The notes below the pieces were generated by a model. The model ran no database searches, was not told where the DNA came from, and was given only the letters and a program-made list of their open reading frames with translations. From Rhodocyclales bacterium (GTDB lineage: Bacteria; Pseudomonadota; Gammaproteobacteria; Burkholderiales; Rhodocyclaceae), in NCBI GenBank assembly GCA_021413665.1, contig JAIOPW010000194.1, forward strand, positions 1-5,631: a stretch of 5,631 nucleotides of DNA, in the 5' to 3' direction. Below are positions 1 through 5,153 of the stretch, piece after piece. Every line of letters begins with the position of its first letter. The first letter of the stretch is position 1. A program made the position numbers and the translations under genes.

Positions 1-74
1 GCTCACCGGCCGAGATCGCCGTATCCATCCTGGCCGAAGTGATCCAGGTTCGCTACCGCGGCGAACGCGCGTGA
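1..74 (+). CDS. XdhC/CoxI-family molybdenum hydroxylase maturation protein, C-terminal end only
   Basis: Only the last 23 residues lie in the window; the first complete codon is at position 3 and the TGA is at 72-74. The tail reads SPAEIAVSILAEVIQVRYRG, which matches the conserved C-terminal helix of XdhC/CoxI proteins (pattern xPxEIAvSIlAEii). Known XdhC proteins bind molybdenum cofactor, keep its sulfurated form stable and help insert it into xanthine-oxidase-family enzymes in the cytoplasm. The downstream MocA-like gene starts inside this stop codon (GTGA overlap), and the following cysteine desulfurase fits the Rhodobacter XdhC/NifS4 partnership. The identification rests on a short motif plus this context. 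A CoxI-type paralogue cannot be separated from XdhC proper. Confidence 0.78.
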   Translation, partial: SPAEIAVSILAEVIQVRYRGERA

Positions 75-1690
75 TCTTCGGCGAATTTCCGCTGGTGGAG
101 TGCGAAGGCCTGCTGCTCGCGCACAGCCTGCGCCTGCCTGATCGCATCATGAAGAAAGGTCGCCGTCTCACCAGCGCCGACTCTCGGCTTCTGGCCGCCG
201 CCGGCATCGAGAAAGTGCATGGCGCGCGCCTCGACCTGGAAGACGTCGACGAAAACACCGCGGCCGGGATGGTTGCCGCGGCGCTGACCGGCCCGGGCAT
301 CGCAGCGCGCACGCCGCATGCCGGCCGCTGCAACCTCTACGCCACGCGGCGCGGCCTGGTCACCGTTGATGCGGCGACCATCGGCCGCATCAACCGTATC
401 GACGAGGCGGTGACGGTCGCCACGCTGCCACCGCTGTCGGCCGTCAGAAAAGGCGCTGTCGTTGCCACGGTCAAGATCATTCCGCTCGCCGTCGGCCGTG
501 TCTGCGTCGATGCCTGCGCTACCGCGGCGGGGCAGGACGTAGCCCTCGGCCTGCTTTCCTTCCGGCCGCAGCGTGCCGCTCTGGTCGTCACCGAGCAGCC
601 CGGCGAACCGTCGCGCAATTACATCGCTGCCGTGACCAGCAGCCGCCGACGCATGGAGGAACTCGGCAGCCACCTCGGACTGGTGCAGCGCTGCGCGCAT
701 GACGCCCCGGCTGTGGCGGCGGCGTTGCGGGAAGCACTGGCGGCCGGCTGTTCGCTGATCATGATCTCCGGCACCACGGTGCCCAAGGACCGTGCCGACA
801 CGGTTCCCGCCGCCATCGTCGCGGCGGGCGGCGAGATCGTCCACTTCGGCATGCCGGTGGAGCCGGGCAACATGCTGCTGCTGGCACGCATCGGTGCCGT
901 GCCGGTGATCATCCTGCCCGGCTGCGCCCGTTCGCGGCGCAGCAACGGGCTTGACTGGGTCCTGCAACGGATGCTGGCGGGCCTGCCCATGGGGCGCGAA
1001 CAGATCATGGACATGGGCGTTGGCGGCCTGATCCGCAGTCCGCTGGAAGCGGATGAGGACGAGACGGCGGTGCGGCCGGAGCCGGCCCGCGTCCCCCCGG
1101 GTCGCCGCGTTGCGGCGCTGGTGCTGGCGGCCGGCAGCGGCAGCCGCATGGGTGGCGGCAACAAGCTGTTGCAACCGGTAGGCGGCGTGCCCATGCTGCG
1201 GCGCGTGACGAATGCGGCACTGGCTTCGCGCTGCACCTCGGTGCGCGTCGTCACCGGTTTTGCCGCAGATGACGCCGAGGCCTGCCTTGCCGGCCTCGAC
1301 GTGGCTTTCACCCACAATCCCGACCACCCGACCGGCATGGCATCCTCGCTGCGCTGCGGCCTCGTCGCGCTGGACGCCGATGCGGATGCCGCGGTGATCC
1401 TCCTGGCCGACATGCCATTCATCGACGGCGACCACATCGACCGGCTGATCGACGCCTTCGATCCCGAGCAGCCGGGGATCGTGGTCCCGGTGAAGGACGG
1501 CCGGCGCGGCAATCCGGTCCTCTGGCCGCGTGCATTGTTCGCCGAAATGCAGGCCGTGGAGGGCGACGTCGGCGCACGCGATCTGCTGCGCCGGCATGCC
1601 GGGCTGGTCGTGTCCGTCGCCTGCGAGGACGACGCGATCTTCGCCGACATCGATACGCCGGCGGCCCTGGACGAGGTGGCGGGACGATGA
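71..1690 (+). CDS. Fused molybdopterin-binding / MocA-like molybdenum cofactor cytidylyltransferase
   Basis: This 539-residue cytoplasmic protein joins two molybdenum-cofactor modules. Residues about 1-335 resemble the MoaB/MogA/MoeA-like molybdopterin-binding fold, with ISGTTVPKDRAD at 232-243 in the place of the GGTG-xxx-RD loop, GMPVEPGNMLL at 260-270 and ILPG at 281-284. Residues about 348-535 are a MobA/MocA-type nucleotidyltransferase: LAAGSGSRMGGGNKLL at 352-367 is the nucleotide-binding loop, DMP at 447-449 the metal-binding region, and DIDTP at 526-530 the C-terminal MocA/MobA signature. LAAG rather than LAGG is the form linked to CTP use, so the likely reaction is Mo-molybdopterin + CTP to the cytosine dinucleotide cofactor; this is inference. 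The GTG at 71 overlaps the upstream stop, and the first residues (FGEFPLVECEG) match the family N-terminus, supporting this start over the ATG at 149. No clear Shine-Dalgarno sequence is visible, so translation probably depends on coupling. The domain assignment is secure, the nucleotide less so. Confidence 0.88.
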   Translation: MIFGEFPLVECEGLLLAHSLRLPDRIMKKGRRLTSADSRLLAAAGIEKVHGARLDLEDVDENTAAGMVAAALTGPGIAARTPHAGRCNLYATRRGLVTVDAATIGRINRIDEAVTVATLPPLSAVRKGAVVATVKIIPLAVGRVCVDACATAAGQDVALGLLSFRPQRAALVVTEQPGEPSRNYIAAVTSSRRRMEELGSHLGLVQRCAHDAPAVAAALREALAAGCSLIMISGTTVPKDRADTVPAAIVAAGGEIVHFGMPVEPGNMLLLARIGAVPVIILPGCARSRRSNGLDWVLQRMLAGLPMGREQIMDMGVGGLIRSPLEADEDETAVRPEPARVPPGRRVAALVLAAGSGSRMGGGNKLLQPVGGVPMLRRVTNAALASRCTSVRVVTGFAADDAEACLAGLDVAFTHNPDHPTGMASSLRCGLVALDADADAAVILLADMPFIDGDHIDRLIDAFDPEQPGIVVPVKDGRRGNPVLWPRALFAEMQAVEGDVGARDLLRRHAGLVVSVACEDDAIFADIDTPAALDEVAGR

Positions 1691-2895
1691 GCGCCGTTGC
1701 TTCGCTGCGCCAGGAATTTCCTCTGCTGGCGGCGGCGTCGGACCTGCATTATCTGGACAGCGCCGCCACGTCGCAGATACATCGCCGTGCGCTCGACGCC
1801 GTGGTGCGCCACGAGACCGGCAGCCGCGCCAATGTGTCGCGCGGCACCCATCGACTGGCGGAGGCTGCCGACCGGGCTTACGAGCATGCGCGGCTGAGCG
1901 CCGCCCGCTTCCTGAATGCCGCATCGCCCGCCGAGATCGTTTTCACTTCGGGCGCCACTGCATCACTCAACCTCGTCGCGCATGCCTTCGGCAGTACCTT
2001 GCGGGCCGGCGACCGCGTCGTGATATCCGTGGCGGAACACCACAGCAATTTCGTGCCCTGGCAGCAGTTGCGCGAGCGCACCGGCATCGAGCTGGCCCTG
2101 ATCCCGGTGACGGACTCGGGCGAACTCGATCTCTCATGCCTGTCCGGACTGATCGGCAGCACGTGCCGTCTGGTTGCCGTGACCCAATGCTCGAACGTCA
2201 CCGGCGCATGGACCGATGTCGCCGCGATTGTCGCAGCGGCATGCAAGGTCGGCGCCAGGGTGTTGCTCGACGGCGCGCAGGCGGTGCAGCACGGCCCGCA
2301 GGATGTGCAGGCGCTGGGGGTGGATTTCTATGCGTTTTCCGGCCACAAGTGCTTCGGCCCCGGCGGCATCGGTGTGCTGTGGGGCAGGGAGAATCTGCTT
2401 ACGGCGCTTCCACCCTTCATGAGCGGCGGCGGCATGGTCGGCGAAGTCACGCCCGAGGCGACGACCTGGGCCGCGCCGCCGCGGCGTTTTGAGGCAGGTA
2501 CGCCGCCGATCGCGCAGGCCGTGGGGCTCGCCGCCGCGCTGGAGTGGATGATGGGTCTCGACTGGGTGCGGATTCATGCGCGGGAAAATGACTTGTGCCA
2601 GCAGTTGATCGGCGGCTTGCTGCGCATTCCGGGTTTGCGCCTGCTGGGACCCGTTTCCGGTCGACGCGCGTCGATCGTCTCCTTCGACATTCCAGGCCTG
2701 CATCCGCACGACATCTGCCAGGTGCTCGACGCACACCGGCTTGCGTTGCGTGGCGGCCATCACTGCGCCCAGCCGCTGATGGCGGCGTTCGGCGTCGAGG
2801 CCTGCACCCGCGCCAGCATCGCTCTTTACAACGACACAGCCGACATTGCGGCCCTGCTGGACGGTCTTGGTGTCGTGTTGCGGGAACTAACATGA
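1687..2895 (+). CDS. SufS-like class V cysteine desulfurase (possible Moco sulfuration enzyme)
   Basis: This 402-residue PLP enzyme is full length for SufS (about 405). It converts L-cysteine to alanine and holds the sulfur as an enzyme persulfide. Visible landmarks are YLDSAATSQ at 22-30, the PLP-phosphate loop SGAT at 88-91, the PLP-stacking histidine H118 in AEHHSN, DGAQ at 195-198, the Schiff-base lysine K221 in SGHKCFGPGG, RFEAGT at 267-272, and the persulfide cysteine C360 in RGGHHCAQPLM. The last motif marks the group II (SufS/CsdA) type. The ATG lies in an ATGA overlap with the fused MocA gene, and a GAGG sits 10 nt upstream. Between Moco genes and a SufU-like gene, and with no other suf genes visible, it may sulfurate XdhC-bound Moco, as Rhodobacter NifS4 does. 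A general Fe-S role is the alternative. The enzyme class is certain; the role is inferred. Confidence 0.93.
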   Translation: MSAVASLRQEFPLLAAASDLHYLDSAATSQIHRRALDAVVRHETGSRANVSRGTHRLAEAADRAYEHARLSAARFLNAASPAEIVFTSGATASLNLVAHAFGSTLRAGDRVVISVAEHHSNFVPWQQLRERTGIELALIPVTDSGELDLSCLSGLIGSTCRLVAVTQCSNVTGAWTDVAAIVAAACKVGARVLLDGAQAVQHGPQDVQALGVDFYAFSGHKCFGPGGIGVLWGRENLLTALPPFMSGGGMVGEVTPEATTWAAPPRRFEAGTPPIAQAVGLAAALEWMMGLDWVRIHARENDLCQQLIGGLLRIPGLRLLGPVSGRRASIVSFDIPGLHPHDICQVLDAHRLALRGGHHCAQPLMAAFGVEACTRASIALYNDTADIAALLDGLGVVLRELT

Positions 2896-3350
2896 GCGAC
2901 AGCACCGGCCTCTACCAGGAGGCGATCAAGCAGTTCGCCCAGGCTGCCCATGGCCAAGGGCAACTGGCGCAGGCGAGCGGCGAGGCCAGGCTGGACAATC
3001 CCTTGTGTGGCGACCGCGTCAGGATGCAGATCGTTTTGGCCGATGGCCGCATTGTGGCGGTCGCCCATGAGACCAGGGGCTGCCTGCTATGCCGCGCGGC
3101 GGCGTCCGCCATCGGTGTCCGCGCGCCGGGACAGGACGAAGCCGCCATCGAGTCGGTCATGACCGCCCTCGAGAACATGCTGAAGAACGGAGCCCCGTCG
3201 CCGGCCGGCTGGCCGGAACTGGCAATGTTCGAACCGGCGCGCGCCTATCCCAGTCGCCATCCCTGCGTGATGCTGCCGTTTCGTGCACTGCTGGCGGCTC
3301 TGAACGCTTCCCCTCGGATTCGGACTGATTTCAAGCGAGAACAAACGTGA
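2892..3350 (+). CDS. SufU-type Fe-S scaffold / zinc-dependent sulfurtransferase
   Basis: This 152-residue protein belongs to the IscU/NifU-N superfamily. The conserved ligands are present: C39 and D41 in NPLCGDRV, C64 in TRGCLLC, and C125 in RHPCVMLPF. C64 and C125 are 61 residues apart, close to Bacillus SufU (about 62) and well beyond IscU (about 43). This indicates the SufU-specific insertion, here roughly residues 95-120. In Firmicutes, SufU is a zinc protein that accepts sulfur from SufS, so adjacency to a SufS-like gene fits a desulfurase/acceptor pair. An extra cysteine, C67, sits three residues after C64 where SufU usually has serine, and the usual tryptophan after the third cysteine is replaced by phenylalanine. 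The ATG at 2892 overlaps the upstream TGA (ATGA) and gives the normal family length; longer in-frame extensions would run back through the desulfurase gene. Whether it transfers sulfur to Moco or builds clusters cannot be told from sequence. Confidence 0.87.
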   Translation: MSDSTGLYQEAIKQFAQAAHGQGQLAQASGEARLDNPLCGDRVRMQIVLADGRIVAVAHETRGCLLCRAAASAIGVRAPGQDEAAIESVMTALENMLKNGAPSPAGWPELAMFEPARAYPSRHPCVMLPFRALLAALNASPRIRTDFKREQT

Positions 3351-3754
3351 GCACAGACAACGAGCGTGAACTGGTCCACACGCGGCAGATCACCTGCCGC
3401 GCCTTCCGCCTGAAGAACGGGTTTCTCGAAATCGAGGCGACGCTCGGCGACGAAAAGGGGCAGGAGGTCGCCTTCCGTTCCCGTCCGTCCGTGCCACCCG
3501 GCGAGTTCATGCACCGCATGGCGCTGACCATCACCATCGATGGCGATTACCTGATACACGACGTCAAGGCAACGACGCTGACCGCTCCCTGGCCCATGTG
3601 CGGCGGCACCGATGCTGCGTACCGGCGGCTGGTCGGCTTGCGCATCGGGCCAGGATTCACGCAGCAGGTGAGGGAACTCCTCGGTGGTGTGCAGGGGTGC
3701 ACCCATGTCACCGAGCTGGTGTCGCAGGCGGCCAATACCTCCATGCAGGCCTAA
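3347..3754 (+). CDS. DUF2889 protein, interrupted by a premature TAA
   Basis: As read, this encodes 135 residues starting at a GTG that overlaps the upstream stop (GTGA). It matches the DUF2889 family: RQITCRAF at 13-20, an acidic beta-rich section, LVGLRIGPGFTQQV in the second half, and GVQGCTHVTEL around C118. The family's function is unknown. C17, C85, C118 and H120 are candidate metal or sulfur ligands, which is inference. Family members usually run to about 180-200 residues, and the same frame continues past the TAA with good coding character to 3913, for 188 codons in total. The simplest explanation is a nonsense change at codon 136 or a base-calling error at TAA, for example from a tyrosine codon. 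The product, if made, lacks the C-terminal quarter, including the NHCHAW motif. Its position suggests work with the Moco sulfuration genes upstream. Confidence 0.85.
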   Translation: MSTDNERELVHTRQITCRAFRLKNGFLEIEATLGDEKGQEVAFRSRPSVPPGEFMHRMALTITIDGDYLIHDVKATTLTAPWPMCGGTDAAYRRLVGLRIGPGFTQQVRELLGGVQGCTHVTELVSQAANTSMQA

Positions 3755-3913
3755 TGGCCCGACCGCATCGCGCGGCAGATGGCGGTGGCCCTGGACCCGC
3801 GGCAATGGCCCGACAAGAGCACGCTGACCTTCGTCAACCATTGCCACGCCTGGCGTCAGGATGGCGCGACGCTGGTGCGGGAATATCCCGAACTGGTGCC
3901 GCCGAAGAAATAG
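3755..3913 (+). pseudogene. Severed C-terminal segment of the DUF2889 gene, same frame after the TAA
   Basis: Directly after the TAA the same frame stays open for 52 codons and ends at TAG 3911-3913. By my count 44 of the 52 codons end in G or C, like the flanking genes. The segment begins WPDRIARQM and contains LTFVNHCHAW, the histidine/cysteine pattern expected near the DUF2889 C-terminus (C166, H165 and H167 in full-frame numbering). No plausible independent start for a separate small protein stands out. The preserved reading frame and codon bias mean the interruption is either very recent or not real. Readthrough of TAA is not excluded, but nothing in the sequence specifically suggests it. 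Confidence 0.75.
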
Positions 3914-3998
3914 CCGGTGTCCGACCTGACGCGGCGGATTGTTTGGGCGTCCGGCCGGTAGGGGGCGCAAATCATTTCTCGGGAACGCAGGACATGGC

Positions 3999-4007
3999 TG
4001 CTACAAT
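3999..4007 (+). promoter_or_regulatory. Extended -10 promoter element upstream of the FecR gene
   Basis: The stretch TGCTACAAT (TGn plus TACAAT) is one mismatch from the sigma-70 extended -10 consensus and lies in the only sizeable gap before the FecR gene (3914-4013). No convincing -35 hexamer is found 15-19 bp upstream, which extended -10 promoters can tolerate. A transcript would start near 4013-4015, at or next to the ATG at 4014. Apart from this element I see nothing clear in the gap. Confidence 0.5.
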
Positions 4008-4013
4008 AACCGA

Positions 4014-4517
4014 ATGAACAATAATGTCATTGATGTACGCTTCAGCGCCCTTGCAGCCATGCCTCCGGCATCGGCGACGAGGCGGGCGACAGTGTCCGTT
4101 CTGGCCGTCGTCTGCCTGGCGGCGAGCGGCTCGGTGCTGGCCCAGAATGTGGCGGGCGTGGTCAAGACCAGCCACGGCAATGTGCAGATTCTGCGGGACG
4201 GACGAAGCATCCCGGCGCCCGTCGGCACGGACGTGATGGCAGGGGATACCCTGCGTACCGCGGGCGAGTCGAGTACGGGCGTCATGCTGAAGGACGACAC
4301 CCGCGTCTCGCTGGGACCCAACAGCCAATTGCTTCTGGACAGGTTTGCATTCAACGCCAACACCAATGAAGGCGACATGCTGGTCAGCATTCTCAAGGGC
4401 ACGTTGAGGATGGTTTCCGGACTGCTGGTCAAGGCCAATCCGGAGCAGGTCCGCCTCAAGACGCCCACCGCGACCATTGGCGTCCGCGGCACGGATTTCA
4501 TTGTCGATGTTCCCTGA
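4014..4517 (+). CDS. Secreted stand-alone FecR-domain protein
   Basis: The 167-residue product starts with a long export signal: RR at 23-24, a hydrophobic core VSVLAVVCLAASG at 27-39, and a signal peptidase I site after VLA (cleavage likely between A43 and Q44). The mature part is a FecR domain of about 120 residues. Recognisable parts are GNVQILRDG from 55, a GDTLRT segment, the LGPNSQLLLD segment, an ILKGTLRMVSG strand pair, and the end block PTATIGVRGTDF at 151-162. Classical FecR is an inner-membrane anti-sigma regulator with a cytoplasmic N-terminus. This protein has no such part, and no sigma factor gene adjoins it, so it is more likely a periplasmic binding or structural domain. ATG 4014 lacks a good ribosome binding site; the in-frame ATG at 4061 is an alternative start that still gives a signal peptide. 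It overlaps the OmpA-like gene by 11 nt. The ligand is unknown. Confidence 0.82.
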   Translation: MNNNVIDVRFSALAAMPPASATRRATVSVLAVVCLAASGSVLAQNVAGVVKTSHGNVQILRDGRSIPAPVGTDVMAGDTLRTAGESSTGVMLKDDTRVSLGPNSQLLLDRFAFNANTNEGDMLVSILKGTLRMVSGLLVKANPEQVRLKTPTATIGVRGTDFIVDVP

Positions 4518-5103
4518 ACGGAACGCCTGCCGGTTGCTCTGCCTTGCCATGCTTGCGCTGGCAGGGTGCGCCAGCGAACAGATCGTTCTGCTGCCGGATG
4601 CCGATGGCAAGGTCGGCGCATTGGTGGTCACGCGGGACAAGGGGGGCGAGGTTCGCCTCGACCAATCGTATGCAACGGCCCGCGTCGAAGCCGGTGGCAT
4701 CCAGTTCCGCCAGTCGACCGCGGCTGAAGTGAATGAGCGCTATCGGACGACCATCGCCGCGACTCCCGCCGGTGCGCGTTCGTATATGTTGTATTTCGTG
4801 ATCGACAAGGTCACCCTGTTGCCCGATTCGCAGGCGTCATTCAACGCCATACTCGGCGACTTTCAGGCGAGACCGTCCGCCGAAATCATTCTCATCGGGC
4901 ATACCGACAAGTCGGGCAATGCAAAGTACAACGAAGAACTGTCACAACGCCGTGCCAACGCCGTACGCAGCCAGTTGATAGCGGGTGGTGTTGCTCCGGC
5001 CAAAATTGAAACGGCCTGGCGCGGCGACCGGGAGCCCTTGCCCGAAACCGCCGGCAAGACCTACGACCAGCGCAATCGGCGGGTCGAGGTCAAGGTCAGG
5101 TAG
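4507..5103 (+). CDS. OmpA-family peptidoglycan-binding lipoprotein
   Basis: This 198-residue protein begins with a lipoprotein signal: a short positive N-terminus, a hydrophobic stretch, and the lipobox LAGC with the lipidated cysteine at C21. Alanine follows the cysteine, so outer-membrane sorting is expected. Residues about 22-94 are an undefined beta-rich linker. Residues about 95-198 form the OmpA C-terminal domain: LYFVIDKVTLLPDS opening, LIGHTD at 129-134, NEELSQRRA around 142-150, and RNRRVEVKV at the end. D134 and R149 have the 15-residue spacing of the diaminopimelate-binding pair in OmpA. It would tie the outer membrane to peptidoglycan. ATG 4507 is chosen because it puts the signal at the N-terminus; a TTG at 4477 would add ten unneeded residues. 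The 11-nt overlap with the FecR gene implies co-expression. Confidence 0.9.
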   Translation: MFPERNACRLLCLAMLALAGCASEQIVLLPDADGKVGALVVTRDKGGEVRLDQSYATARVEAGGIQFRQSTAAEVNERYRTTIAATPAGARSYMLYFVIDKVTLLPDSQASFNAILGDFQARPSAEIILIGHTDKSGNAKYNEELSQRRANAVRSQLIAGGVAPAKIETAWRGDREPLPETAGKTYDQRNRRVEVKVR

Positions 5104-5115
5104 TTCGTCGGCAAC

Positions 5116-5138
5116 GACCGAGGCCCTTCGCCTCGGTC
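5116..5138. terminator. Hairpin between convergent genes, possible bidirectional terminator
   Basis: GACCGAGGC (5116-5124) and GCCTCGGTC (5130-5138) are perfect reverse complements, forming a 9-bp GC-rich stem around the loop CCTTC. The hairpin is 12 bp after the OmpA-like stop and 15 bp before the stop of the convergent hydratase gene, where a shared terminator is expected. Neither strand has a T-run after the stem, so it is not a textbook intrinsic terminator. It may instead protect mRNA 3' ends. Confidence 0.6.
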
Positions 5139-5153
5139 ACACCCGCCTTCCCG

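Noticed and set aside
53..1924. A 623-codon open frame on the - strand opposite the MocA fusion and the start of the desulfurase
   Set aside because: It is rich in Arg, His, Asp and Gly with no recognisable domain, and it lies antisense to two well-supported genes. Long antisense frames are common in high-GC DNA with G/C-biased third positions.
2661..2674. A 14-bp perfect palindrome, TCGACGCGCGTCGA
   Set aside because: It lies inside the desulfurase coding sequence and encodes ordinary residues. Palindromes made of CG-rich words are expected at this base composition, and nothing nearby suggests an operator.
3914..4013. CCGGCCGG self-complementary stretch near 3951 as a terminator of the Moco operon
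   Set aside because: The stem is only 4 bp with no loop and no T-run follows. I see no supported terminator in this gap.
3598..4017. A + strand frame of 139 codons spanning the end of DUF2889 and the intergenic gap
   Set aside because: It is a different frame from the DUF2889 frame, which carries the family motifs. Its translation has no recognisable features, and DUF2889 similarity does not shift into it, so it does not explain the stop codon.
3994..4017. A 7-codon mini-ORF (MAATITE) ending in an ATGA overlap with the FecR start
   Set aside because: It has no ribosome binding site and starts upstream of the predicted promoter's transcription start, so it would not be on that transcript. 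It is most likely chance.
4477..4506. TTG start for the OmpA-like gene, giving 208 residues
   Set aside because: The ten added residues sit ahead of a complete lipoprotein signal that already begins at ATG 4507, and TTG is a rarer start.
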